Origin: an uncultured Bacteroidota bacterium
GTDB lineage: Bacteria; Bacteroidota; Bacteroidia; 2-12-FULL-35-15
Length of the DNA stretch: 64,000 nt
Direction: 5' to 3'
Assembly: GCA_903926385.1 (NCBI GenBank)
Contig: CAIYIS010000061.1
Span: 19,531-83,530, forward strand
Both the position numbers and the translations under genes were made by a program. Below, one piece after another: positions 38,655 to 45,874 of this stretch. Within the stretch, counting starts at the first letter, position 1. The number at the start of each line of letters is the position of its first letter. The notes beneath the pieces are model-generated. The model was not told where the DNA came from and did no database searches. It was given only the letters and a program-made list of their open reading frames with translations.

Positions 38655-38842
38655 CCTTAATTCCTTTTCTCGGTTCTCTAATTCCCTTCCTCGCGTCCCC
38701 AATTCCCTTACTCCGGTCTCCAATCACCCTCCTCCGCTCCCTTATTCCCTCCCTCAATTCCCCAGGGATATCCTCTGGTCTCTAATTCCTCCCCTCTACT
38801 CCTTATTTCCTTTCCTCCATACCCTAATCCCTCTCCTCCGAT
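38655..38842. repeat. Nine-unit degenerate 21-bp array, pyrimidine-rich
   Basis: Aligned on TAATTCC, nine consecutive blocks of 21 bp (one of 20) are seen. Examples are CTCTAATTCCCTTCCTCGCG, CCCCAATTCCCTTACTCCGG and CCCTAATCCCTCTCCTCCGA. Spacing is conserved far better than sequence. Almost all bases on the plus strand are C or T apart from the AA of the core. It lies about 170 bp upstream of the uvrA start. Confidence 0.75.
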
Positions 38843-38908
38843 GTATAATCACCATATTTCAACCATCATTTACTATAAGATTTTTGTCCGGAAATGGCAA
38901 ATGTTCTC

Positions 38909-39013
38909 CAATTACCACCCTTTACTCTTCAATTATCACCCTTCACTCTCCAATTATCACCTTTTACTCCTCAATCATCACCCTTTGTCCTTCCAAACTA
39001 CCCCATTTCCCGG
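38909..39013. repeat. Second 21-bp array (four to five units) upstream of uvrA
   Basis: CAATTACCACCCTTTACTCT, CAATTATCACCCTTCACTCT, CAATTATCACCTTTTACTCC and CAATCATCACCCTTTGTCCT follow at 21-bp spacing, with a fifth weak copy. The consensus differs from that of the array 70 bp away, though both are pyrimidine-rich with an AAT core. Confidence 0.78.
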
Positions 39014-39053
39014 AATAGATTTCCCTTTTCTCTTTATTTATCCATTTCATAAA

Positions 39054-39086
39054 AAAAGAGGAACGACTTAAAGTCATCCCTCTTTT
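39054..39086 (-). terminator. Terminator of rny
   Basis: Outer stem AAAAGAGG / CCTCTTTT and inner stem GACTT / AAGTC separated by a 3x3 internal loop, 24 nt after the rny stop, with A and T runs on the flanks. It would also end a plus-strand transcript. Confidence 0.75.
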
Positions 39087-39109
39087 ACAATTCAATTCAA
39101 AAAAACTAC

Positions 39110-40651
39110 TTACTTCGCAAAGTTCACAGCTCTCGTTTCTCTAATTACAGTTACTTTCACCTGTCCCGGATAAGTCATTTCTGTCTGTATTCGTTGAGAA
39201 ATGTCAAATGATAGTGTTTCCGCATCCTTATCAGTTACTTTATCCGAAGATACCAACACTCTCAACTCTCTTCCTGCCTGAATAGCGTATGTTTTCTCCA
39301 CTCCCGGGTATGATAAAGCTAATGCTTCCAAATCTTTTAGTCGTTTAATGTATTGTTCCACCACTTCTCGTCTTGCACCTGGTCTTGCACCGCTTATTGC
39401 ATCGCAAACCTGTACAATCGGGGCTATCAATGTGGTCATTTCTATCTCGTCATGGTGAGCTCCAATGGCGTTACAAACTTCTGGTTTCTCCTTATATTTT
39501 TCTGCCAATTGCATACCCAAAATAGCATGTGGAATTTCCGGTTGATCATCTGGAACTTTACCTATATCGTGAAGTAAACCGGCACGTTTTGCTACTTTTA
39601 CATTCAACCCAAGTTCTGCTGCCATGGTAGCACACAGATTAGCTACTTCTCTCGAGTGTTGAAGCAAGTTTTGTCCGTATGAAGACCTGTATTTCATTCT
39701 TCCTACCATTCTAATCAGTTCAGGATGGAGTCCATGTATGCCTAAGTCAATAGTGGTTCGTTTTCCAATCTCCACTATCTCGTCTTCTATCTGTTTTTTT
39801 ACCTTTTCCACCACTTCTTCAATACGAGCTGGGTGAATCCTTCCGTCCGTTACAAGCTGGTGTAATGCCAAACGAGCTATTTCTCTTCTCACAGGGTCGA
39901 AACCAGATAATATAATCGCTTCTGGGGTATCATCCACAATAATTTCTATTCCTGTGGCTGCTTCCAAAGCACGAATATTTCGTCCTTCTCTTCCTATCAC
40001 ACGTCCTTTTATCTCATCATTTTCAATATGAAAAATGGACACGGAGTTTTCGATGGCATGTTCAGTAGCCACCCGTTGGATGGTTTGAATAACCACTTTT
40101 TTAGCCTCCATATTAGCCGATATCTTGGCCTCTTCCACTATGTCTTTTATCATCGACATGGCACCTGTTTTAGCTTCTGCCTTCAGCGATTCCATCAATT
40201 GGGCTTTTGCTTCTTCGGCTTTCAGTCCGCTTAATGTCTCCAATTGTTCCACCTGTCTGCGGTGAAATTTATCTACCTCCTGTTGTTTGGAGTTTACCAG
40301 TTCCAACTGATGAGTCAGGTTTTGTCTCAAGGTGTCCAGTTCCACATCTTTTCGTTGAACATGTTCCTGTTTTTGCGAAAGACTCTGTTCTTTCTGCTTA
40401 AGTCTGTTTTCTGACTGCAGTAAAGCCTGATTTTTTTCGGTAATTACTTTTTCGTGTTCCGTTTTTAGTTGCAAAAATTTCTCTTTTGCCTGAAGCATTT
40501 TGTCCTTCTTTATTACTTCTGCTTCGGCCTCTGCGTCTTTAATTATATTTTGAGCTTTACCTTCATTCGATTTTTTTATCATCAGATAGGCAACAAATGC
40601 TCCCAGACCAATCCCTACAAGGGCCGCTGCGGCAACCAGTATTACTTCCAT
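39110..40651 (-). CDS. rny: Ribonuclease Y
   Basis: 513 residues, typical length. It is a membrane-anchored endoribonuclease that starts mRNA decay. It has an N-terminal TM helix ([23 protein letters not shown]), a long coiled coil (about 30-200), a KH domain with [31 protein letters not shown], and an HD domain with GLLHDIGK (about 355) and AHHDEIE. It is last in a minus-strand group after the zapB-like and zapA genes; this order is common in Bacteroidota. Confidence 0.96.
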   Translation of the reverse strand: MEVILVAAAALVGIGLGAFVAYLMIKKSNEGKAQNIIKDAEAEAEVIKKDKMLQAKEKFLQLKTEHEKVITEKNQALLQSENRLKQKEQSLSQKQEHVQRKDVELDTLRQNLTHQLELVNSKQQEVDKFHRRQVEQLETLSGLKAEEAKAQLMESLKAEAKTGAMSMIKDIVEEAKISANMEAKKVVIQTIQRVATEHAIENSVSIFHIENDEIKGRVIGREGRNIRALEAATGIEIIVDDTPEAIILSGFDPVRREIARLALHQLVTDGRIHPARIEEVVEKVKKQIEDEIVEIGKRTTIDLGIHGLHPELIRMVGRMKYRSSYGQNLLQHSREVANLCATMAAELGLNVKVAKRAGLLHDIGKVPDDQPEIPHAILGMQLAEKYKEKPEVCNAIGAHHDEIEMTTLIAPIVQVCDAISGARPGARREVVEQYIKRLKDLEALALSYPGVEKTYAIQAGRELRVLVSSDKVTDKDAETLSFDISQRIQTEMTYPGQVKVTVIRETRAVNFAK

Positions 40652-40795
40652 AATTTTTCTAAATTGTTAAGTTGTTGTTATTAATTTTAATCCTCTTTCG
40701 TCTGTTTAGCGGTTGCCAAATTAAACTTAAAAGGTGCACTCAAAAAACTAATACAGGTAATTTTGTTTACAATGTTGTGTTCACAACATCAAAAC
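40652..40795 (-). other. Spacer between zapA and rny with strong hairpin; possible 6S RNA site
   Basis: ATGTTGTG-AA-CACAACAT is a perfect 8-bp hairpin that extends by GTTT/AAAC, about 40759-40789. The last codons of zapA (GTCTG) can pair with CAGAC farther down, closing a rod of about 110 nt. From memory, Bacteroidota often place a 6S-like RNA between zapA and rny. I cannot confirm the 6S central bubble here. Confidence 0.3.
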
Positions 40796-41089
40796 TTAGG
40801 CAGACGTGCTCTCTTTTTGAAGGTATTGGGAAACAAATAGGTCGAGTTGGTTTATTTCTTTCTCCAGCTCAGGCGATTTTTTAGGTGTGTTTTGTTGCGC
40901 TACTAATAAATTTAATGCAGTCATTGCGAGTAAATCTTGTTTGTCTCTCACTGCATAGTTTTGCTCCATTTCTTTCACTTTATCACTAATCATTTTAGCT
41001 GTATTTTGAACCAATTGTTCCTCTTCCTTTTTTACGGTTAAGGGGTAGGTTCTGCCAGCAATTAAAACTTTTATTGATACTTCGGCCAT
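40796..41089 (-). CDS. zapA: Cell division protein ZapA
   Basis: 97 residues, normal length. ZapA binds and bundles FtsZ filaments at the division ring. The N-terminus has the ZapA pattern (VSIKVLIAGRTYPLTVKKEEEQLVQNTAKMISDKVKEME). A coiled-coil helix follows through the MTALNLLV segment. It follows the zapB-like gene (92-bp gap) and precedes rny on the minus strand, matching the conserved Bacteroidota order. Confidence 0.9.
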   Translation of the reverse strand: MAEVSIKVLIAGRTYPLTVKKEEEQLVQNTAKMISDKVKEMEQNYAVRDKQDLLAMTALNLLVAQQNTPKKSPELEKEINQLDLFVSQYLQKESTSA

Positions 41090-41181
41090 CTTATTTATCT
41101 CAGGTTTTTGGTTTTTTGTGCCGGGGAGCTCTACTTTGCACTATATGTATTCTTCCCGATACGCGAACTGAAAACTTTTTT

Positions 41182-41466
41182 TTACTTCAAAAGAGTAATG
41201 CAATTGTCTATTTCCTGCACTAGCTCATTAATCTTTAATTTTGTTTCTGATATTACTTCTTTCTGTTCCTGATTATTTCTTTCTGCTAATTCCGCCTTTT
41301 CTTTTTCTAATTTCTCAATAATTGATTTTTGTTCTTCCAGAGTTTTACTTAACGTTGAATTTTCATTCAGGAGTTGTTCTTTCTCTTCTTTCAGTTGTTT
41401 GTGCAAACTAACCAAATGTTCTATTTTTGCTTTTAAGTTGGTAATCGTACCAGTCAATTCTTCCAT
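41182..41466 (-). CDS. Coiled-coil protein, ZapB-like position
   Basis: 94 residues, nearly all one coiled coil with heptads of Leu/Ile and charged residues (LKAKIEHLVSLHKQLKEEKEQLL onward). It occupies the place upstream of zapA where Bacteroidota usually encode a small coiled-coil protein that probably aids division. It has no catalytic motif. The first gene of a promoter-zapB-like-zapA-rny unit, with a strong consensus promoter 34 nt upstream. Confidence 0.8.
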   Translation of the reverse strand: MEELTGTITNLKAKIEHLVSLHKQLKEEKEQLLNENSTLSKTLEEQKSIIEKLEKEKAELAERNNQEQKEVISETKLKINELVQEIDNCITLLK

Positions 41467-41499
41467 ATTTCTACCCGAAAATTCAAATATTATTTTTTA

Positions 41500-41531
41500 C
41501 AAAGATAAGATTGAATTAATATAAAATCAAA
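41500..41531 (-). promoter_or_regulatory. Promoter of the zapB-like/zapA/rny unit
   Basis: On the minus strand, TTTG (41531-41528), 20-bp spacer, TATCTTTG (41507-41500): a perfect match to the Bacteroidota -33/-7 consensus. The predicted leader is about 25 nt. Confidence 0.8.
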
Positions 41532-41591
41532 TTATTTTTTTTATAAACTAAATTGCGACTAATATTAGCCGTTTTAAGACACTCTGAAGAT

Positions 41592-41837
41592 CTATTTTTT
41601 GATGACAATAGATAATTCCATTCCTCCACATTTAGGGCAATTTCCAGCTTTGTCAGATAATACTTCCGGATGCATTTCACATTGATAGAAGACTTCTCCA
41701 TCTTTCAGTTTGGTAGTATCCAGATTAAATGTTTGTGTTGAATTTGTTTGCTCTCCGGTTGAGGTTGCATTTTTACATCCCACAACAGAAAGAGCAATTA
41801 TAGCTGTTATCAATAATATTAGTTTTTTTATTCTCAT
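41592..41837 (-). CDS. Small lipoprotein with heavy-metal-binding domain
   Basis: 81 residues. The lipoprotein signal (KKLILLITAIIALSVVGC, lipobox SVVGC) leads to a Thr/Ser-rich linker and a C-terminal heavy-metal-binding motif YQCEMHPEVLSDKAGNCPKCGGMEL. The C..H...C..C spacing is the pattern found at the N-terminus of copper/heavy-metal P-type ATPases and efflux adaptor proteins. It probably binds Cu or a similar ion at the periplasmic membrane face. No metal transporter is adjacent. A TACATTTG -7 box lies about 47 nt upstream. Confidence 0.88.
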   Translation of the reverse strand: MRIKKLILLITAIIALSVVGCKNATSTGEQTNSTQTFNLDTTKLKDGEVFYQCEMHPEVLSDKAGNCPKCGGMELSIVIKK

Positions 41838-41883
41838 TTTTTAATGTGCTATTCGTGAATTATTTTGATTGAAAAATTAGTTG

Positions 41884-41891
41884 CAAATGTA
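41884..41891 (-). promoter_or_regulatory. Candidate -7 element for the metal-binding lipoprotein
   Basis: Minus-strand TACATTTG followed by C, a perfect TAnnTTTG, 47 nt before the ATG at 41837. Confidence 0.5.
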
Positions 41892-41897
41892 GTTTAA

Positions 41898-42023
41898 TTA
41901 TTTTATAACATTGAACATTTTATTATGGTTATTAACCCTCAGAAAATACATGCATTGAGCAAATATGGAATTAGATAAAATCAGGAATAATGAAGAAAGG
42001 CTTAAAGTGTAAATTTTTTTCAT
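41898..42023 (-). CDS. 41-residue ORF: signal peptide plus short tail
   Basis: From ATG 42023 the ORF reads MKKIYTLSLSSLFLILSNSI followed by FAQ, a textbook Bacteroidota signal peptide, then only about 18 residues (CMYFLRVNNHNKMFNVIK). It is either a secreted micropeptide or the remnant of a lost secreted protein. Support for expression: a perfect TAATTTTG box at 42084-42091 and a perfect 15-nt palindrome TTGGATTGAATCCAA (42059-42073) in the leader. There is no homology I can call. Confidence 0.5.
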   Translation of the reverse strand: MKKIYTLSLSSLFLILSNSIFAQCMYFLRVNNHNKMFNVIK

Positions 42024-42058
42024 ACTTAAATAATTAACGTAAAAATAACGAAAATAAG

Positions 42059-42091
42059 TTGGATTGAATCCAAGGCAATGGCACAAAATTA
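42059..42091 (-). promoter_or_regulatory. Candidate promoter and palindrome before the 41-aa ORF
   Basis: Minus-strand TAATTTTG (42091-42084) is a perfect -7 box. Immediately downstream is TTGGATT-G-AATCCAA (42059-42073), a perfect 7-bp inverted repeat in the position of an operator or leader hairpin. Confidence 0.5.
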
Positions 42092-42122
42092 GAAAAAATC
42101 TTATTCTTAAAATGAAAAAGAA

Positions 42123-42776
42123 CTATTCTATCAACCCATTTTTGATGGCATACATTACCGCACCAATGATGTTTTTTGCTCCGGTTTTCTTGATAATGTT
42201 TTTTTTATGAGTTTCAACGGTGGTTGTGTCTATGTGCAATTTTTCGGCTATATATAAATTGGTACATTCTTTACATACTAATTCAAAAACTTCAAGTTCC
42301 CTTTCCGTTAAGGTCACCTTTTCGAATTTTGGTTTAATTTTTTTTGTAATCATTAATTCTTTTACCAAAGCTCTCGGAACTTTATCATTAAAAAAGTATC
42401 CGTTTTCTTTAACAGAATAAATGGCGTCAACAATGGTTTCAATGGTATTGTTCTTTAATAAAAACCCCCGAGCGCCCAATTCAATTAAGTGCAACATTAT
42501 TTCTTCCGAATGATGATGAGTTAGGATTATAACTTTGAGGTCGGGATGGTGTTTGGTAAGATAGGCCGTGGTTTCAACTCCGTCCATCTTTGGCATATCC
42601 ACATCTAGCAATACAATATCAGGAACTTCAATCTTTAATTTTTCAATAAAATCCGATCCGTTTTCGGCTTCCATAAGTATTTTTATATCGCGAAATGATT
42701 TGAATAATGTTTTTAACCCCTTAATAAATATACCGTGATCGTCAACTATTGCAATTTTTATTTGGACCATACCCAA
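42123..42776 (-). CDS. Response regulator, receiver plus LuxR-type HTH (NarL family)
   Basis: 217 residues. Receiver domain with the acidic pair in VDDHG, phospho-acceptor in LLDVDMPKMDG (about Asp57), Thr in ILTHHH and Lys in LLKNN. After a linker the LuxR HTH has LTERELEVFELVCKECTNLYIAEKLHIDTTTVETHKKNIIKKTGAKN. It is phosphorylated by the kinase encoded 13 bp upstream (42790-43623) and then binds DNA as a dimer. A second Met at codon 3 (42770) is an alternative start. Targets are not evident; the palindrome at 42059-42073 immediately downstream is a possible site. Confidence 0.94.
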   Translation of the reverse strand: MGMVQIKIAIVDDHGIFIKGLKTLFKSFRDIKILMEAENGSDFIEKLKIEVPDIVLLDVDMPKMDGVETTAYLTKHHPDLKVIILTHHHSEEIMLHLIELGARGFLLKNNTIETIVDAIYSVKENGYFFNDKVPRALVKELMITKKIKPKFEKVTLTERELEVFELVCKECTNLYIAEKLHIDTTTVETHKKNIIKKTGAKNIIGAVMYAIKNGLIE

Positions 42777-42789
42777 AATATCAAGTTTG

Positions 42790-43623
42790 TTAAAATGTTT
42801 TTAATTTGATTTGTGTTTCTTCTAATTCTGTTTCAGGAACCGAGATTTTAATTCGAGACGTAATTTTATCAGAACTATAATAAAGAGTAGCATTTAATGT
42901 TTGTACCCTGCTTTTAATACTTCTCAACCCTATGCCATTTGCGGTATGCGAAAGGATTTCTGCTTTTTCATCTGTTAATCCATCGCTGTTGTATTCAAAG
43001 TAAATGTTTAGTACTTTGTCGTAATGAATGGTTAAATTTACCTGTGTGGCATCAGCATGTTTGATAATATTATTGAGTAGTTCTTTTGTAATTCGATACA
43101 ACTGCAATTCGTTTTTTGGAGAAAATCGTTGGTTTTTTAAATTGTGAACATATTCAATTCGTTTTTGTCCTGAAGCATTGAGCATCGAGCAAAGTTCTTT
43201 CATGGCATACACAAAACCCAGGCGGATGAGAGCTGGTGGCATTAAATCGTATATTATGGTACGGCTGGTTTCTATGGTGTTTTCTAAAAGCTGTATCGAC
43301 TCGTCCATAACTTCAGAAACCAAATCTTTGTCTTGCATATTGGCTTTCATTATTTCAAAATTTTTAGAAATAAAATTAAGATTAGCTCCAACATCATCGT
43401 GCAGATTTTTGGCTATTTTTTCGCGTTCTTTTTCGGTCACCAAAATTTCAGACTCCAACAATTTTTGACGATGCTGAAGGTTTAATAATTCCAGTTCGCT
43501 TTGCTTTACAGACATTCGTTTTTTGTGTGCAATCACAAAAATGATTAATGCAGAAACCAGCAGAAGCATTCCCATGCAGCCCAATACTATAAAATAGGCT
43601 ATATTTATTTTTTCAGTTTCCAA
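42790..43623 (-). CDS. Membrane histidine kinase (HisKA_3 type)
   Basis: 277 residues. A single N-terminal TM segment (IAYFIVLGCMGMLLLVSALIIFVIA) with almost no periplasmic part, then a coiled helix. The HisKA_3 domain has EKIAKNLHDDVGANLNF with His75 as phospho-acceptor. The ATPase domain has ELLNNIIKHADA and NGIGLRSIKSRV. With no sensor domain of its own it probably depends on the multi-TM protein whose gene overlaps it by 19 bp upstream. Its regulator follows 13 bp downstream. Confidence 0.93.
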   Translation of the reverse strand: METEKINIAYFIVLGCMGMLLLVSALIIFVIAHKKRMSVKQSELELLNLQHRQKLLESEILVTEKEREKIAKNLHDDVGANLNFISKNFEIMKANMQDKDLVSEVMDESIQLLENTIETSRTIIYDLMPPALIRLGFVYAMKELCSMLNASGQKRIEYVHNLKNQRFSPKNELQLYRITKELLNNIIKHADATQVNLTIHYDKVLNIYFEYNSDGLTDEKAEILSHTANGIGLRSIKSRVQTLNATLYYSSDKITSRIKISVPETELEETQIKLKTF

Positions 43624-44249
43624 AATCCAATACTTATAGGTATGTAGTAAATCATATTCATAAGAGGTAATATAATTGCAGCGTTTTTGCTTTCTTTGCA
43701 GGCCGCATCATATAAAAAACTGCTGAATAAAAAGTAGAATAAATTGCCGGAGTAATAAAACAGGAATGCACTATTTATTAAAAATAATGGATTGTTTACC
43801 ATAGTGCCTTCTGAGGTTAGCATCAGTTGATAAAAAAGAATCACTGTGTAAATAATCATCAGTAAGGCTTCGAGTGAAAGCGCATAATCATTTATTTTTA
43901 AAGAAGAATGTACAATATAATCAAAAATGGCAACAATAATATAAATAAGAAAACTTGCTACAATAAATACACGAGCACTTCGGTTTGTTATTACTTTATA
44001 ATAAAAAAGGCTTAGTAGTGCAAATTCCAAAAATGCACCTGTTCTTATAAATATAAGATTGTTCCATTTATGCAGAAAGTAATACATAGAAATTGTTTCA
44101 GCAAAGCAATAAAGGATAATTAGAAAGTAAATAAATTTTAACTGTGGGTGGTTGTATGCCTTGTTGATGCTTCCTGTAATAAGAGGAAAGATGAGGAACA
44201 ACACAGCTCCATAAGTAAGAAGTTTAATCAGTTTTATTTCAATTTCCAT
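43605..44249 (-). CDS. Multi-TM membrane protein coupled to a two-component pair
   Basis: 214 residues with about six to seven hydrophobic helices (FLIFPLITGSI, FIYFLIILYCFAETISMYYFL, VFIVASFLIYIIVAIFDYIV, LLMIIYTVILFYQLML, FLFYYSGNLFYFLFSSFLYD, MIYYIPISIGFW) and short loops. No enzymatic motif. Its 3' end overlaps the kinase gene by 19 bp, so the two are translationally coupled. Such overlap suggests a sensory or signal-relay subunit for the kinase. Similar YhhN/7TM-like proteins precede LuxR-type two-component pairs in Bacteroidota, from memory. The ligand is unknown. Confidence 0.8.
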   Translation of the reverse strand: MEIEIKLIKLLTYGAVLFLIFPLITGSINKAYNHPQLKFIYFLIILYCFAETISMYYFLHKWNNLIFIRTGAFLEFALLSLFYYKVITNRSARVFIVASFLIYIIVAIFDYIVHSSLKINDYALSLEALLMIIYTVILFYQLMLTSEGTMVNNPLFLINSAFLFYYSGNLFYFLFSSFLYDAACKESKNAAIILPLMNMIYYIPISIGFWKLKK

Positions 44250-44275
44250 TCCTGTTTCATTTGTTGAATAAAAAA

Positions 44276-44305
44276 GGAAAAAGGCAGAATTAACTGCCTT
44301 TCTCC
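44276..44305 (-). terminator. Terminator of gene 44312-44626
   Basis: Stem GGAGAAAGGCAG / CTGCCTTTTTCC (minus strand) with a 6-nt loop, followed by TTTTTTA. It ends the small gene 6 nt after its stop and insulates it from the two-component operon. Confidence 0.85.
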
Positions 44306-44311
44306 TTTAAT

Positions 44312-44626
44312 TTACTTAGTAAAAGGACTGTTAATATCACATACCGAAAGGCAAGGTGCAGAAAGATCTCCCAATTTTCCATTTGGTAAATCATTACCAT
44401 TAATATCTACACCAACTAATACTAGCTGACGTTCACCATTGTTGTTTATGGCTTGATAGATTCTAATGCCGACAGCATTGGGCTGAGTGAGCACTGTATT
44501 GATAATGGATTTGCCAAAGTAATGCGCTTTTACTTCACCGGGATAATTAGCCTGATACTTTTTTACCATTGTTATGGCATCTGTAAGTTGAATTTCTCCA
44601 CCTGCGTTTGGATTGAATGTTGACAT
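44312..44626 (-). CDS. Small cytoplasmic protein of unknown function (104 aa)
   Basis: 104 residues, no signal peptide or TM. The N-terminus reads STFNPNAGGEIQLTDAITMV, then a helical stretch (KKYQANYPGEVKAHYFGKSIINTVL), a beta core (AVGIRIYQAINNNGERQLVLVGVDINGND) and a C-terminal tail with two Cys (APCLSVCD). I recall similar short Bacteroidota proteins with LTDAI and LVLVGVDxNGND words, but no function. It has its own terminator. The leader shares a 14-bp word with gene 6410-7102, and an inverted-repeat array lies about 145 bp upstream. Confidence 0.8.
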   Translation of the reverse strand: MSTFNPNAGGEIQLTDAITMVKKYQANYPGEVKAHYFGKSIINTVLTQPNAVGIRIYQAINNNGERQLVLVGVDINGNDLPNGKLGDLSAPCLSVCDINSPFTK

Positions 44627-44771
44627 AATAATTTAAGTTTTTAAGGTTAAAAATAAAGATTAATTTTTTTGTAAAGCTACTAATAAAAACGAATAAAAAA
44701 AGTTAGTGTGCATTTTTTTGAAAAAATGCTATCCCCTGTTTTCGGGCGTTTGAGTGAGTTGTTAACAATTT

Positions 44772-44861
44772 CTTCTACCTGATTCGGGTAGATAAAATCC
44801 CTGAATCAGGTAGAAGAAAAAATCCCTGAATCAGGTAGAAAATCTACCTGATTCAGATTTG
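44772..44861. repeat. Four-copy CTACCTGATTCAGG array in alternating orientation
   Basis: The word CTACCTGATTC(A/G)GG occurs four times: forward at 44775, inverted at about 44801 and 44826, forward at 44844. The last two form a perfect 13-bp stem (CTGAATCAGGTAG-AAAAT-CTACCTGATTCAG). The two inner copies repeat at 25 bp with their AAAAT flanks. The array abuts the DUF3606 promoter (the TTTG at 44858). Confidence 0.85.
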
Positions 44862-44890
44862 GAACTTCCGTTTGCCCCATTTTATCTTTG
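44858..44890 (+). promoter_or_regulatory. Promoter of the DUF3606-like gene
   Basis: TTTG (44858-44861), 21-bp spacer, TATCTTTG (44883-44890): a perfect consensus pair. Its -33 box touches the last copy of the inverted-repeat array, so a protein bound to the array could contact or block RNA polymerase. Confidence 0.78.
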
Positions 44891-44933
44891 CCCCGACAAT
44901 AATTAGTGTTTCATAATGTGTAATCTTAGTAAT

Positions 44934-45137
44934 ATGGAAAAGGATAAATTAAGCTTAGAAAAGCTATGTATAAACATTGCCGATGTGCAGGATGTTTTGT
45001 ATTGGTGCAACAGACTAAACTGTGACCAGATTGATTTGGTAAATGCCGTCAGGTCTATAGGCAATAAAGCCAATATGGTGGACATGATATTGGTGTTAAA
45101 TAAATGGAAAGGACGTACTCATTCTAAAGTAAGATAA
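44934..45137 (+). CDS. DUF3606-like small protein
   Basis: 67 residues from ATG 44934 (MEKDKLSLEKLCINIADVQD); an in-frame ATG at 44916 would add six. The segment CINIADVQDVLYWCNRLNCDQIDLVNAVRSIGNKANMVDMIL follows the DUF3606 pattern (INVxxxYEVxYW...L..AV..VG..A..V), a family of short bacterial proteins of unknown function. Three stop codons in a row (TAA TAA TAG, 45135-45143) end it. A consensus promoter precedes it. Confidence 0.75.
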   Translation: MEKDKLSLEKLCINIADVQDVLYWCNRLNCDQIDLVNAVRSIGNKANMVDMILVLNKWKGRTHSKVR

Positions 45138-45143
45138 TAATAG

Positions 45144-45260
45144 AAAGCAGCGAATGCCGAAAAACTCTTAAAGGCATTGCATAATGACCCGAACAGCATT
45201 TCATCCGAGGTTGACTCAAAAGACATGCAGAATAAATGGCCTGCACATATTTGCAAATAA
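45144..45260 (+). pseudogene. Possible degenerate ORF fragment after triple stop
   Basis: In the same frame as the DUF3606-like gene, after TAA-TAA-TAG, the frame is open for 38 codons (KAANAEKLLKALHNDPNSIS, then SEVDSKDMQNKWPAHICK) and ends at TAA 45258. Composition looks protein-like (helical, charged) but there is no usable start codon. It may be a relic of a longer gene or chance. Confidence 0.3.
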
Positions 45261-45366
45261 AATAAAGAACAGAGCGGGAAGACAAGCCGCAAGCCTGCAC
45301 TGAAAAAAAGCGGAAATGAGTAAACCAAAAATCTATAAAGAGTAGGAAAAACTAATTTGTTTCAAC

Positions 45367-45867
45367 ATGGCAAATGCAACAGAAAACAGAATAAACGTTA
45401 CGATATCTGCAGCCAAAATAATCGCAATCGAAACAGCATTTACAGATATAAATGCTGCTCTGGATGGCTGTACGGTGGCTCTGACAGATGACGAACGTAA
45501 ATCGTTATTCAGTCTGGATGTGGAAAACAAGGATTTTGCAAACGACTGTATGGCTCAGGGCATGGCACTAATTGCCTCTCTGCCTCCAGCTTTGCAAACC
45601 ATTGTTACCAATCTGCAAAACGACCTTGCCCTGAATGCTCAGCTCGATAGGATAGAAAATCTCCTATTAGCGTTGGTACAGCAACGTGTGGCAGACACCA
45701 AGCGGATGTCGGCTCACGAGGCTTATGTGGCGGCTTTGGCTATCTATAAATTTATAGAAGCTATGGCAGGTATGGGTATTGAAGGCTTTCAGGCTGCTTA
45801 CGATATACTGAAACCACGTTTTGAAGGACAGGGTGTAAAACCATCTACACAGGGTCCTACTGGTTAA
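45367..45867 (+). CDS. Cytoplasmic helical protein of unknown function (166 aa)
   Basis: 166 residues, no signal peptide or TM. The pattern is ISAAKIIAIETAFTDINAALDG, then ALTDDERKSLFSLDVENKDFANDC, LQNDLALNAQLDRIENLLLALVQQRVADTKRM, and AYVAALAIYKFIEAMAGMGIEGFQAAYDILKPRFEGQG. I recall a widespread set of about 160-residue proteins with this helical layout and the words LTxDER and Gly-rich end, but none with a known role. A 20-bp hairpin follows. It lies between the two inverted-repeat arrays (44772-44861 and 45971-46102) and is composed much like gene 6410-7102 in Ala content. Confidence 0.78.
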   Translation: MANATENRINVTISAAKIIAIETAFTDINAALDGCTVALTDDERKSLFSLDVENKDFANDCMAQGMALIASLPPALQTIVTNLQNDLALNAQLDRIENLLLALVQQRVADTKRMSAHEAYVAALAIYKFIEAMAGMGIEGFQAAYDILKPRFEGQGVKPSTQGPTG

Positions 45868-45874
45868 TCTCAGG

